Shown here piece by piece: positions 25,958 to 36,099 of a DNA stretch of 64,000 nt. Position 1 is the first letter of the stretch; each line of letters opens with the position of its first letter. This stretch comes from Clostridium sp. CF012 (GTDB taxonomy: Bacteria > Bacillota > Clostridia > Clostridiales > Clostridiaceae), in NCBI RefSeq assembly GCF_018861755.1, contig NZ_JAHLEF010000025.1:1-64000 (forward strand), written 5' to 3'. Below the pieces are notes generated by a model that saw only the letters and a program-made list of their open reading frames with translations, was not told where the DNA came from and ran no database searches. A program made the position numbers and the translations under genes.

Positions 25958-27127
25958 ATGGAACATAAAAACATAGGGAATAAAAATATTGAAACAGGGC
26001 GATTAAAGTGTATTGACGCATTTAGAGGAATGGCGGTAGCATTAATGCTCATAGGAGATAATCAAGGTAATACCGCTAGATTATACCCCCCATTAAGACA
26101 CGCAACCTGGAATGGATGGACCGTTGCAGATTTAGGATTCCCCTTTTTTATTATAATAATGGGAATGGTTATACCTTATGCCCTAAATAGAAGAATAGCA
26201 AAAGGTGTTTCACCCTTGAATATATTTGCCCACATACTGGTACGAAGCATAGGAATTTTCCTTCTTGGATTATTTTTAAATGGTTTTCCACTTTATAATT
26301 TTTCAAGTATAAGAATACCCGGTGTACTACAGCGAATTGCTATTACTTATCTTATAGTAAGCGGTGTAACATTACTAATACTATATGCAGTTAAAAATAA
26401 GGTAATTCAAGCCTCCATACAACTTGGGCTGGCATTTACAATTGTTATAGTCTATTATTTGTTAATGAAATATGTTAATGTTCCTGGGTTTGGTTCTGGA
26501 ATTTTAGAACCAGATGGAAATTTAGTTCAGTATATAGATTTACAATGGCTAAAAGGTCACTTATATAAAAAAAGTTGGGACCCAGAGGGTATTTTAAGCA
26601 CCTTACCTGCAATGGCGTCAGCATTACTAGGTGCAGTAACTGGTCAAATACTTACATACCCTACAAATAAAAAAATATATAAGTTTTTATCTGTTTTTAC
26701 CTTTGGAATAATAACACTAGCACTGGCTTACCTTGCAAACAACTGGTTTCCTTTCAATAAAAATTTATGGTCTAGCTCTTTCGTTTTACTTACAGCTGGA
26801 ATCTGTTTTTTATCGGTGTCATTACTTTATTTTATCATGGATATAATAAAATATGATTCTCTATTTAAACCATTCGTAGCTCTTGGGAGTAGTGCAATAT
26901 TTGTTTACCTAGTATCAGAAGTCATTCGTAAGACCCTGTGGGTTATCCCTATAGTAGACTCCATTACAAAGAAACCATTAACTCTAAATGTTTGGCTTAC
27001 TACCCATTATATAACCCCTTGGGCGGGTAGCACATTGGATTCAGTATATTTTTCAATAGTTTATACAATACTCTGGACTTTCATAATGAGTTCTTTTTAT
27101 AATAAAAGATCTTTTATGCGCTTGTAA
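25958..27127 (+). CDS. Heparan-alpha-glucosaminide N-acetyltransferase-like membrane protein
   Basis: Membrane protein of 389 residues with about ten helices. RLKCIDAFRGMAVALML at the N-terminus, the conserved HATWNGWTVADLGFPFF segment and RIPGVLQRIAI are those of the DUF5009/NagX/HGSNAT family. The histidine in the HATW segment is at the position implicated in acetyl transfer across the membrane. Likely role is acylation of an extracytoplasmic sugar. RBS AAGGAG; a convergent terminator separates it from the glycerol-phosphate polymer genes. Confidence 0.85.
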   Translation: MEHKNIGNKNIETGRLKCIDAFRGMAVALMLIGDNQGNTARLYPPLRHATWNGWTVADLGFPFFIIIMGMVIPYALNRRIAKGVSPLNIFAHILVRSIGIFLLGLFLNGFPLYNFSSIRIPGVLQRIAITYLIVSGVTLLILYAVKNKVIQASIQLGLAFTIVIVYYLLMKYVNVPGFGSGILEPDGNLVQYIDLQWLKGHLYKKSWDPEGILSTLPAMASALLGAVTGQILTYPTNKKIYKFLSVFTFGIITLALAYLANNWFPFNKNLWSSSFVLLTAGICFLSVSLLYFIMDIIKYDSLFKPFVALGSSAIFVYLVSEVIRKTLWVIPIVDSITKKPLTLNVWLTTHYITPWAGSTLDSVYFSIVYTILWTFIMSSFYNKRSFMRL

Positions 27128-27141
27128 TTGTTAAGTAGCAC

Positions 27142-27174
27142 AAAACCCACGACCAATTAATTAGTCGTGGGTTT
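27142..27174. terminator. Bidirectional terminator, member of a repeated palindrome family
   Basis: AAAACCCACGACYAATTA-type arms form a nearly perfect palindrome. Its core AATTAATTAG plus GTGGG is shared with 39526-39577 and 58931-58964. Confidence 0.85.
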
Positions 27175-27176
27175 CA

Positions 27177-27587
27177 CTATTCTTCTGATACTGCTGATTC
27201 TCTTAACTCTAAATCTTGCTTTATTTTAGTAGTTGATATTTCCGGCGTCCTTGGTAGATATACCACTTCACAATACTCCTTTAAAAAATCGAACTTTCCT
27301 TCCCAATCATTTCCTATAACAAATGTATCAATTTTAAATTCTGCAATGTCTTTTATTTTTTGTTCCCAATTATCCTCTGGTATAACCAAGTCTACATAAC
27401 GAATAGCTTCCAATATTTTCTTTCTTTCTTCAAAAGAAAAATAACATTCTTTACCTTTAATCGCATTAAACTCATTTGTTGAAAGTGCAACTATCAAATA
27501 ATCACCTAATTCTTTAGCTTTACTTAATAAGTTAATATGACCATAATGTAACATATCAAATGTACCATATGTTATAATTTTTTTCAT
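27177..27587 (-). CDS. tagD: Glycerol-3-phosphate cytidylyltransferase
   Basis: Protein of 136 residues, the full length of TagD. The nucleotidyl-transferase motif GTFDMLHYGHINLL (residues 8-21) contains HxGH, and RTPEISTTKIK contains the RTxxISTT loop. It makes CDP-glycerol from CTP and glycerol 3-phosphate. The CDP-glycerol glycerophosphotransferase two genes upstream would consume the product. RBS AGGAGGAAG. Confidence 0.95.
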   Translation of the reverse strand: MKKIITYGTFDMLHYGHINLLSKAKELGDYLIVALSTNEFNAIKGKECYFSFEERKKILEAIRYVDLVIPEDNWEQKIKDIAEFKIDTFVIGNDWEGKFDFLKEYCEVVYLPRTPEISTTKIKQDLELRESAVSEE

Positions 27588-27616
27588 TGATCTTCCTCCT
27601 CAATTTTTCTACACTT

Positions 27617-29083
27617 TCACTTATTACTTGTTTTCAATGATTTTTTTTCTTTAATTTTATTAACTATTTCTTTTTTTATAGGGTTATCAACTATATATAG
27701 AATCATAACATATACTATTAATCCTACAAACCCTTGTATTACAAGTCCTAAAAATCCACCTATAACAAAGTCACCTGAAACATATACGCTTATTGCTACT
27801 AGTGCACCTGCAAAATAATATCCATAAGTACCTTTAAATATTTTTTTAATATTTAAGTATTTTTTTACTAATATTATTCTTAATAGGCAAACTATAAATT
27901 CTGTTATAACTATAGATATAACTCCACCTAAGGCTTGAAATTTGGGTACTAAAATTATATTCAATGTTATATTTATTACTGAAGCAGCTACTAATGGAAT
28001 AATATATTCTTTGTTTTTATTAGTAGGCAAGGTGTATTGATTTGCAAAAACACCACCTACTGCAATAAATAAAATTATTAAACTAGTTAACATCATGTAT
28101 AAAATTATAACGTTAAATTGGCTACCAAAAAACCAAGGAACAAAATTCTTAGATATTCCTATAATTACTGACATTATAAATACTGAAGATACCAAGGTAA
28201 AGTTTACTGATTTAACAATGTATTCTTCCACTTTCTTAATTTCATTTCTTGCAAACATGTTAGCTATTCTTGGCATCAAAACAACACTTAATGAAGTTAC
28301 TATCGCCAATGCTATTCTAGCAATTCTTTGTGATTGATCATAAAAGCCAACTTGCTCTATAGTTGATAGTTTACCAATTAAAATTTTGTCTAAGCTTGTA
28401 TAAATTTGAATTGAAAATTGTGGTATTAAAATTAAAGCTGCACCATTTATATGCTGCTTTATATTGACATTTTTAATATGAAATTTTCCTATATACTCCT
28501 TTATAAAAAACCATAATGTTAAACTTCCTAAAAAGACTATACTTGAATTTATTAAAATATATATGTATATATCACTTGGTTTTTTTACAAAGGTAAATAT
28601 TAAAATAAGCCCAATTATTTTAACAATTATATTTCTTGTTACTGTTTTTTTAAAATCTTCCATAGCTATAAAAAACCATGAAATATCAAATATAGCATTT
28701 AATAAAAAAGGAATCTGAAATAAAAATGCAATCTTATAGTCCAGTAAATTAAAATATATAATACAAACCATATAAATTGCTAGTCCACATAGACTAGTAA
28801 TTACTTGTAATGACCAAATATCCCAAAATTTCTTTGTAGTTGTTTTTCTGTAATTTCTAACATATGCAATTTCTCTAATTCCATAGGAACTTATTCCAAA
28901 CATACCTACTATATAGAAGAATTGTGCCACAGAAAAAGTATACCCATATATCCCCATTCCCTTTGCGCCAAAAATTCTTGATACATAAGGTATGGTAATT
29001 ATAGGTATTATAATAGTAAGAAGTTGATACATACTATTATAAATATAATTAATTACCACCTTATTTTTTATTAATTTTTTCAT
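27617..29083 (-). CDS. Wzx-type polysaccharide flippase
   Basis: Protein of 488 residues with 12-14 membrane helices. The N-terminal NYIYNSMYQLLTIIIPIITI and PYVSRIFGAKGMGIYGYTFS are signatures of the polysaccharide transport (PST/MATE-like) family. It would flip a lipid-linked glycan or glycerol-phosphate polymer repeat across the membrane. Located between tagD and a CDP-glycerol transferase, all on the minus strand with short gaps. Confidence 0.9.
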   Translation of the reverse strand: MKKLIKNKVVINYIYNSMYQLLTIIIPIITIPYVSRIFGAKGMGIYGYTFSVAQFFYIVGMFGISSYGIREIAYVRNYRKTTTKKFWDIWSLQVITSLCGLAIYMVCIIYFNLLDYKIAFLFQIPFLLNAIFDISWFFIAMEDFKKTVTRNIIVKIIGLILIFTFVKKPSDIYIYILINSSIVFLGSLTLWFFIKEYIGKFHIKNVNIKQHINGAALILIPQFSIQIYTSLDKILIGKLSTIEQVGFYDQSQRIARIALAIVTSLSVVLMPRIANMFARNEIKKVEEYIVKSVNFTLVSSVFIMSVIIGISKNFVPWFFGSQFNVIILYMMLTSLIILFIAVGGVFANQYTLPTNKNKEYIIPLVAASVINITLNIILVPKFQALGGVISIVITEFIVCLLRIILVKKYLNIKKIFKGTYGYYFAGALVAISVYVSGDFVIGGFLGLVIQGFVGLIVYVMILYIVDNPIKKEIVNKIKEKKSLKTSNK

Positions 29084-29118
29084 TTTGAACCATCCTATGC
29101 AACATATTTTCTTTTTCT

Positions 29119-30276
29119 CTATAAACCTAATTTATCGAATAATCTTTCAGTATTATTAAAATCTGAATATTTGTTAGTTTTATTATTTACTTTTTCTCTG
29201 ATATTCTTATAATCATCTACGTTGTTATTTATTTGTTCAATAAAGTTATGTAGTTGTGCCACATCTTTAATTATTGGCCCTGGAATCCAATCATATATAT
29301 CTTCAAAAACAAAACCCCTACTACTACTATATTCACCTAAATCATCCATTACAAACCCAATGGGCTTATCTAATATCATATAATCAAAATAAACAGATGA
29401 ATAATCCGTAATTAAAGCATCGATTTCTTTAAATATTGAATATAATTGCTCTCCAATAATTTTAAAATCATCATTAATAATTACTTTTATATTACTTAAT
29501 TCACTAAAATCCTTCTTCGTAAGAGTGTCCATAGGATGTAACTTAACTATAAGTAAATCCTTATTGTCCTTAAGATACTTATTTAAATTAACTAGTTCTT
29601 CAGTCGTCAATAAAGGCAACTGACCATCTTTCGATATACCATCTTTCCTTTTATCTCCTACACTGGATTTTCTAAATGTTGGCATCCACAATATTTTTTT
29701 ATTATATTGTTGTCCATTAATACCTAACTTATTTAATACGTCTTTAAATTTATTCATTCTATCGTTTCTAGGTAAACCTGTAATTAATACTTTATTTTTA
29801 TCTACCCCGAAAACTTTTGATAGGACATTTTGAAATTCTTCTGAGGTAGCTATGGTATATGTAAAATGAGCAACCTCTTCCTTAGTTTTATTATCCAAGT
29901 AACCTATATTTTTGAGTGGCATACCATGCCATAAATTTACTACGATTTGCTTGTCCAAACATTCCACTCCGTTTAATGCTCCATGTGTGTAAAATATATA
30001 TTTTGAAGTCATATAATTTAGTATCCCAAGCAGTGATTTTAACTTCACAACCTTTAATTTAAATTGTTTTTTTAGTTCCTCTATTTCACTAGGAATATAT
30101 AGATCGTTAACTAACCATACAATTTCATATTGCATTGGTTTTTTTGATACCATATAATCAAACACACTCATACTATTATCTGAAAAATCCGGATGACTTA
30201 CAAAACACACCTTATTTTTATTCTTTTTAAGCATACTATTTATAGTTGCTAGTATTTTTATTATAAATCTTTTCAT
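29119..30276 (-). CDS. CDP-glycerol glycerophosphotransferase (TagB/TagF family)
   Basis: Start placed at ATG 30276 rather than TTG 30288; AAGGAAG lies 12 nt before it. The product has 385 residues. Family landmarks are VVNLWHGMPLKNIGYL, LITGLPRNDRM, KILWMPTFRKS and the C-terminal ALITDYSSVYFDYM and EDIYDWIPGP. It transfers glycerol phosphate from CDP-glycerol to a lipid-linked acceptor. At this length it lacks the extra N-terminal domain of TagF, so priming (TagB-like) and polymerising activity cannot be told apart. Confidence 0.92.
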   Translation of the reverse strand: MKRFIIKILATINSMLKKNKNKVCFVSHPDFSDNSMSVFDYMVSKKPMQYEIVWLVNDLYIPSEIEELKKQFKLKVVKLKSLLGILNYMTSKYIFYTHGALNGVECLDKQIVVNLWHGMPLKNIGYLDNKTKEEVAHFTYTIATSEEFQNVLSKVFGVDKNKVLITGLPRNDRMNKFKDVLNKLGINGQQYNKKILWMPTFRKSSVGDKRKDGISKDGQLPLLTTEELVNLNKYLKDNKDLLIVKLHPMDTLTKKDFSELSNIKVIINDDFKIIGEQLYSIFKEIDALITDYSSVYFDYMILDKPIGFVMDDLGEYSSSRGFVFEDIYDWIPGPIIKDVAQLHNFIEQINNNVDDYKNIREKVNNKTNKYSDFNNTERLFDKLGL

Positions 30277-30426
30277 AGTACCAACCAACTTCCTTTAGCT
30301 TAAATTATGAAACTATTATATTAGTATACAGTATTACCTAATCTTATACTATTGTATCATTTTTTTTACTTTTAAACATCTTTTCATTAAATCATAACCT
30401 TAGCATACCTTTCTAAATTAGAGGAG

Positions 30427-31521
30427 TTACTTGCTACCCTTACCCTTTAATATGATTTTTTTAACTTGCTTCGTAATGAGTTTTATTAAATAAGCTATTA
30501 AAACGGATAGAATAAATACGAATAATAATTCAAATAGGAATTTTAAACTTAATCTTGGTATGAAACTATCAAAATACTTCTGCATCTTTTTCTCATAAAA
30601 TGATTTTACCATTAGATGCACTAGATATATTTCAAAGGATATTGATCCGATGAAGGAGAAGAATTTTGTCCATAGAGATTTTTCTGAAATATATTTACTG
30701 ATGTACTTAACAATAATAAAGACACATACAGCTGATAAGATTATATTTGCAAAATTATTATTGTAGTAACCATCAATCGCACTTTTCCTTTTGTAAGATT
30801 CAAGATAAGTCAATGAAGCTGTAGCTATGTTTATTAGAAAAAACGATACTATACTCAGTATAAACACCAATTTATTTATTTGTAGATGTTTATTAATAAA
30901 ATATCCTATTATCAAACAACCTAATTGATAATTCATAAAGGGAACAATTAGATATATTTTTATATTTAAATTAAGTAGGGTTGATAGCAATAAAGGCATC
31001 ATTGTTATCATCGAAAAAGATAAAAAAACTATTAAATAATATTTTAGCAGCTTTAGTTCGAAATTTTTTATAATATTCCTAATAAATGGAAGCGTTATAT
31101 ATACCCCTATTAACATATACAAATACCATAAATGTGTGGATATTTGGTTATTTAAAAACATAACTATTATTTTTTGGATAGAATAAGTTCTGTTATCTAA
31201 AAACATATCAGATATTAAGATATAGGCAATAGACCAAGCTATTAGTATTAGTGTGAAATAAGTTGCCTTTTTTAAAGCGTTTTTTATGGTTATATCTTTT
31301 TCAAGCAAAAGAGCCCCTGAAACCATAATAAATAAAACAATTGAAAATCGTGAAATAGTCATTATTGACTCTGCAAATAACCAACTTCGGGTGTTTATAT
31401 TTCCGTACATACTAAAATATGAGGCGAAAACATGAATTGCAACAACAAAAAAACAACCTAATGTTCTCATGATTTCGAAAGAAACATCTCTTTTATTAGT
31501 GAGTAATTCAATTTTATGCAT
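30427..31521 (-). CDS. Acyltransferase 3 family membrane protein (OafA-like)
   Basis: Protein of 364 residues with about ten membrane helices. The N-terminal FEIMRTLGCFFVVAIHVFASY holds the conserved R and H of the family. These enzymes O-acetylate or otherwise acylate surface glycans. It ends the glycerol-phosphate polymer block, transcribed in the same direction, with 150 bp to the next gene. Confidence 0.88.
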   Translation of the reverse strand: MHKIELLTNKRDVSFEIMRTLGCFFVVAIHVFASYFSMYGNINTRSWLFAESIMTISRFSIVLFIMVSGALLLEKDITIKNALKKATYFTLILIAWSIAYILISDMFLDNRTYSIQKIIVMFLNNQISTHLWYLYMLIGVYITLPFIRNIIKNFELKLLKYYLIVFLSFSMITMMPLLLSTLLNLNIKIYLIVPFMNYQLGCLIIGYFINKHLQINKLVFILSIVSFFLINIATASLTYLESYKRKSAIDGYYNNNFANIILSAVCVFIIVKYISKYISEKSLWTKFFSFIGSISFEIYLVHLMVKSFYEKKMQKYFDSFIPRLSLKFLFELLFVFILSVLIAYLIKLITKQVKKIILKGKGSK

Positions 31522-31710
31522 AATAAGCTCCTTCTTCTATGTTCTTTAATTCTCTCTTGATAGCTCGTATGATATAGTTGCATTAATATTAATGTTGTTT
31601 CTGCACTTTCTTAAGGATAACAAATTTGATACATTTATAATTCAATCGCTACTAATTGTAACAAAAATAAGGATATAAGGAAAGTTAAAGATGATTAATA
31701 GAGGTTGCAC

Positions 31711-31971
31711 CTATAAGATTGATTTAGAGAACAAATTAGAAATTAGCCTTAGTGTATCTATAGTCTCTTCATATCTAATCTTAATTATTTCGTAAGTTTT
31801 ATTGAGTTCTTCATTCTTTATATTAATCAAGGAATGCAAGAACGCGTTATTTATAGAGCTTGCTGCCTGCTTTGCAAATATATCCAATAGGTTTATGTTT
31901 TTATCATCGCTAAGTTCCACATAAATAACTCCCATACATTCAGATTTATCATTAATGAGCGGAAAGAACAC
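31711..31971 (-). pseudogene. GAF-domain protein fragment
   Basis: An 86-codon frame with the end of a GAF domain (MGVIYVELSDDKNINLLDIFAKQAASSINNAF-type, residues 12-43) and a short helical tail. It has no start site of its own and lies next to NRPS remnants, so it is probably the 3' piece of a larger signalling gene that has been lost. Confidence 0.55.
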
Positions 31972-32052
31972 ACCTTCTTTTATATTTATTTTGAGAGAAA
32001 TTATGAAAATATTTCATGTAGCATCTTACATCATGTCTAAAAGCTTTCATAA

Positions 32053-32527
32053 TTAGTGACTTTCATTATCTCCAAATGCATAAGTCACCCCGCCAAGTTT
32101 ATTAAGGTATTTTGCTATTTCTTCTTCATTTTTCCATTTCCAGGGATCTAAGATATTTCCATAATACTTTACAAGCCTTGGTGGAATTATTCCCCCTATA
32201 AAAATAGCCTTAATGTATATTTTTTCCTTTTCTAATGATCTAGCGATTTCAATTGCAAGGGCACTTCCAACACAATGTCCATACAAAACAACCTCCGTTT
32301 TAATGGCTTTTTTTATCTCTTCAACACATAACTTTGCTATTTCCTCAATAGGTTTTAAAGTATCTGATTCCCCCCCCAAAATTATGGCCTGGCAAAACAA
32401 CTGAGTATACTGAATACTTGTCCGATATTTTAGATAAATGGGTTCCAAGTTCGTTATATACAATGGGAGCCCCTCCACCGTAAGGAATGCAGACTATAGA
32501 TGTTCCTTTAGCATCCTTAGACTCCAT
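32053..32527 (-). pseudogene. Type II thioesterase, frameshifted in a G8 tract and truncated
   Basis: ATG 32527 overlaps the stop of the preceding NRPS frame (TAATG). The first 50 residues (IVCIPYGGGAPIVYN, VVLPGHNF) match a type II thioesterase. The frame then shifts inside a run of eight G (32370-32377 on the plus strand as C). With seven G the reading would continue as GGESDTLKP to YGHCVGSALAIE. The nucleophile position of the GxSxG-like elbow reads GHCVG, Cys instead of Ser. The frame stops after GDNESH, about 80 residues short of the usual length. Confidence 0.75.
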
Positions 32528-33936
32528 TACAGAATAGAAAATATTATCGCTCTCTTTTTTATCTTGTATTTTTTTGCCAGTTCTTCAATAGTAGGATAAC
32601 TATATATATCAGAAATTGTAACGCCACCACCAATACTAAGAGATACATTAATAGCTAATAGTGAATCTCCTCCTATGTTGAAAAAATTACTGGTAACCCC
32701 GATTTCATCTATATTTAGTTCTTTCTCCCATATGGTAGCAATTCTTTTCTCTATGTCATTTCTTGGCTCTACATATTCTTCCTCAAGTGAAATCCTAAGG
32801 AAGGGATCAGGCAATTTTTTTCTATCAATTTTCCCATTATTTGAGAGTGTCAATTTCTCCATTCTCACAAAATATGAGGGTATCATATATATTGGTAAAT
32901 TCTTAGAAAGGTGCTCCCTTATTTCGGAACCAGTTACCTCGGAATCCGAAACATAATAAGCACATAGATAGCTATTCCTAGATTCATCCTTTCTGTCAAT
33001 TACTAAAGTTTCCTTAATTGATTTAAATTTCAATAATTGATACTCAATCTCGCCAAGTTCTATTCTTAAACCTCTTATTTTAACTTGATTATCCATTCTC
33101 CCTAAATATTCTATATCACCGTTTGGAAGTAGTCTTGCTAAATCACCAGTTTTGTAAATCCTATCTTCATTTAAAGATTTGTTATTTATAAATTTCTGGG
33201 AAGTAATGTCCGGTGAATTGAGATACCCCCTCGCTAGGCCATCTCCTGCTATAAACAGTTCTCCGGGAGCTCCAATTGGTTGAACTTCCAAATTATTATT
33301 TAAAATATAAAGTCTAATATTGTCAATTGGCTTTCCTATTGGTAATACTTTTAAATTTTCTCCTTTTATGCAATCAAAATAAGATACATCAACGGTTGCT
33401 TCGGTTGGTCCGTACAAATTAGTTAAACTTACATCAAGATTTTCAAAAACCTTATAAAATCTTTCAACATGCCTTAGCGTTAGAGCCTCTCCACTAGCAA
33501 ATACTTTTCTTAGGCTATTAATTTTATCAGTATTAATTTCTATTTGAAGAAAATGTAGAAATACACTTATCATAGAAGGTATAATGTGAATAGTAGTGAT
33601 TTTGTACTTTTGGATCGCACTAATTACTTGGTCGGGATCCTTCTCTCCTCCAGGGCAAAGTATAGCAAGTTTTGCACCATAGAAGGACCACCAAAAAAGC
33701 TCCCATACAGATACATCAAAAGTATACGGTGTCTTTTGAAGAATAATATCACTCTGGTTTATTGGATATTTTTTTTGCATCCAATTCAATCTATTAATTA
33801 CAGAATAGTGCTCTATCATTACCCCTTTAGGCATACCTGTTGAACCTGAGGTATAGATTATATATGCCAGGTCATTAGAGCTATTTATTATTACAAGATC
33901 AGATGAGTCCCCTGTATATAATTCTTGATCCTCCAA
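32527..33936 (-). pseudogene. NRPS adenylation + carrier domain, N-terminally truncated
   Basis: Frame of 469 codons lacking motifs A1 and A2 and any condensation domain. It starts just before A3 (YIIYTSGSTGMPKG) and has A4 FDVSVWE, A5 NLYGPTE, A7 YKTGDLAR, A8 and A10, then a carrier domain with NIGGDSLLAI, whose Ser takes phosphopantetheine. Pocket positions read from the alignment (D, V, W in FDVSVWELFWW; H in TTIHIIPSM; S in VFASGEAL) resemble serine-activating domains such as EntF; this is inference. An in-frame stop lies upstream and no RBS is seen. Confidence 0.82.
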
Positions 33937-34004
33937 TACTATTTTTTACAAGTTACCAGTAATCATATGACTTAAATCCTTTTGTGTTAGTATTATTTTA
34001 ACTC

Positions 34005-34035
34005 AAAAAAAGCCCTAGCAATTTTGCTACAGCCC
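34005..34035 (-). terminator. Terminator of the EAL/HDOD gene
   Basis: On the minus strand GGGCTGTAGCAAAATTGCTA forms a hairpin followed by GGGCTTTTTTT. It lies downstream of the EAL/HDOD stop. Confidence 0.7.
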
Positions 34036-34145
34036 TTCATTTTGGTATACTTACAATTATTCTTGTTTCACAATTTATAATTGTATATTTATTATTGGGT
34101 CTATTATGTATAATAACCTCTTCTGATATTAATTATAATTGTTTT

Positions 34146-35348
34146 TTATACATCTTTTATCCAACTAAGTACATTAAAATAAGTCCTTCCCAGATCACCT
34201 GCATTTATATTTAACTCGTGACTTAAAATTATCACCCTATCAAAGTTACCTTTTTCATATTCCTTAACTATCATATATATAACGCCTAATGTATTTGATC
34301 CTTTGGTAAGTGCTACCTTAACATCTTCTCCAATTGATAATTCATCTAATATTTTTTCCATTGGTAAATTTAAAATGGCATCCATAGTTGAAAGCATCCC
34401 GGTAAGATATGCATCAAAAGCAATAGCTTTATTATTTGATAAAATAGCAATTTGTTCACAGAATTTTGCCCTTTGAAGTGATAGAGTTATTATTTCTCCA
34501 GGCTTGTCCAAACTAATACCTCTAATTACTAACATATAAAGCCACTTTATCATCTCTTTTTCGCCCATCATATTTATTGCTAATTTCATTGATGTAATTT
34601 TATTTCTAATGCCAAAGGATGAAGAATTTATCATTTTTAATAATTTGTAAGCAATTGAAACATCCCTTACTATTAATTCTTCTAGTTTATCCACATGAAA
34701 CTCTTTACTATTTAGTTCTTTAATTAACCTTAAATAAATCATCTTGTTCAGAGGAATATCTTTTCCTATTAATATCTCTGGTTTGCTAAAAAAATATCCT
34801 TGAAAATAAGCATACCCATAGGAAATTGCTTCAAGGTATTCTTCTTTTGTCTCAACTTTCTCAGCTAAAAATTTAATATTTTTATTTTTCACCAATTCCA
34901 TAACTAATTTTCTTGCTGAACCAGTAGTTATGGTAAAATCCACTTTAATTATATCCACCACATCTAATAATTTCCTGTATTTGGGATAAAATACGAAATC
35001 GTCTAGTGCTAAGGTATATCCTTTATTTTTAAGTTCTTTGCACCGTTCAATTATTTCATCAGTAGGCTCCACAGTTTCAAGAACTTCTATAACAACATAT
35101 TCTGGAGGTAATGCAGTGATAAAATCAGTTTTTAATAGACTTTCATTTAAATTGATAAACGCTTTTTTTCCGGCTATAACATTATTAAGCCCAATGGTAA
35201 AAAAAGTATTGTTTATTACCTCCAAAGTCGCCTTATAACCATCTTCACCGCTATACTTGTTTTCTAGACTATTTCTAAATAAAAGTTCGTAGGCAATAGT
35301 TATATTATTACAATCAAAGATTGGCTGTCGTGCTACATAAACATCCAT
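34146..35348 (-). CDS. EAL/HDOD signalling protein (YuxH-like)
   Basis: Protein of 400 residues. The N-terminal half is an EAL-like fold (MDVYVARQPIFDCNNITIAYELLFRN; EVLETVEPTDE; LALDDFVFYPKY; EKVETKEEY) in which the catalytic EAL is replaced by ELL. The C-terminal half is HDOD (MINSSSFGIRNKITSMKLAINMMG). Members act as c-di-GMP effectors or adaptors rather than active phosphodiesterases. Single gene with RBS GGGGGAT. Confidence 0.9.
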   Translation of the reverse strand: MDVYVARQPIFDCNNITIAYELLFRNSLENKYSGEDGYKATLEVINNTFFTIGLNNVIAGKKAFINLNESLLKTDFITALPPEYVVIEVLETVEPTDEIIERCKELKNKGYTLALDDFVFYPKYRKLLDVVDIIKVDFTITTGSARKLVMELVKNKNIKFLAEKVETKEEYLEAISYGYAYFQGYFFSKPEILIGKDIPLNKMIYLRLIKELNSKEFHVDKLEELIVRDVSIAYKLLKMINSSSFGIRNKITSMKLAINMMGEKEMIKWLYMLVIRGISLDKPGEIITLSLQRAKFCEQIAILSNNKAIAFDAYLTGMLSTMDAILNLPMEKILDELSIGEDVKVALTKGSNTLGVIYMIVKEYEKGNFDRVIILSHELNINAGDLGRTYFNVLSWIKDV

Positions 35349-35436
35349 GCCTCTAAATCCCCCTTATGAAATTAATTATAACTATCAAATTATTGAATAA
35401 GAACGCCCACAAGTCCCATTAATGCTATGAAAAAAA

Positions 35437-35850
35437 CTAAACTTCTCCATCCACTAGTTGTCGAAAATCTATACTTTCTAGTTCTGCATTTAAAATCTTT
35501 TGTACTTTTGTCATAGCTCTATGCACAATACATACACCAGTTCTATTCAACTTACAAAAGTTTGGTTCAATTACACATCTATTAACACATACTGGACCAT
35601 CTATTGCTTCTATTACATCTTTCAGTGTTATTTGCTCTGGCAATTTATTTATAGCATATCCGCCCTTGACACCCCTATAAGATTTTAGAATATCTACTTG
35701 TATAAGCTTTCTTAAAAGTTTTAAAAGAAATCTTAGCGGTATACCCTCTTTTTCTGAAATTGCTTTTGCTTCTATCTTTTCGCCATAGCCTAATTTACAT
35801 AAGTGAAGTACTACTCTAAGTCCGTAATCTGCTTCTTGTGTTATTTTCAT
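35437..35850 (-). CDS. Rrf2-family regulator with Fe-S type cysteines
   Basis: Protein of 137 residues. Winged helix MKITQEADYGLRVVLHLCKLG, then KGGYAINKLPEQITLKDVIEAIDG. The ligand region CVNRCVIEPNFCKLNRTGVC contains four cysteines in the place where IscR/NsrR/RsrR bind an Fe-S cluster. Such regulators sense O2, NO or iron. GTATAC-N7-GTATAT overlaps its own promoter and two copies of the same motif flank the -10 of the acyl-CoA dehydrogenase fusion gene, so it probably controls itself and that operon. Confidence 0.93.
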   Translation of the reverse strand: MKITQEADYGLRVVLHLCKLGYGEKIEAKAISEKEGIPLRFLLKLLRKLIQVDILKSYRGVKGGYAINKLPEQITLKDVIEAIDGPVCVNRCVIEPNFCKLNRTGVCIVHRAMTKVQKILNAELESIDFRQLVDGEV

Positions 35851-35868
35851 GTTATTTTTCTCCTTAAA

Positions 35869-35887
35869 GTATACTCATTTGGTATAT
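35869..35887. promoter_or_regulatory. Probable Rrf2 operator at its own promoter
   Basis: GTATAC-TCATTTG-GTATAT matches, with the same 7-bp spacer, the two operators at 39456 and 39482. On the minus strand its right half forms a TATACT -10 element 19-24 bp before the gene. Confidence 0.75.
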
Positions 35888-36039
35888 TTTACAGTTTAAG
35901 ACTTTTATAATGTTTTGTCAATAAGGTTTTTCAAAATTTTCACATTTAAATTTCCTGAAACCCGCGCAAAATTAGTTGAGCCCATTTTCAATAGATAAAT
36001 GAAATATATAAATATAAATTTAATATTAGTATGTACACC

Positions 36040-36079
36040 AAAAGGGACCTGTTCACAAATTTTATTATGAGGAGGTCCC
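36040..36079 (-). terminator. Terminator of the flavodiiron operon
   Basis: GGGACCT pairs with AGGTCCC across a 22-nt loop and is followed on the minus strand by CTTTTGG. The T-run is short, so efficiency is uncertain. Confidence 0.55.
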
Positions 36080-36099
36080 AAATTTATGTTTTTCTAAAA

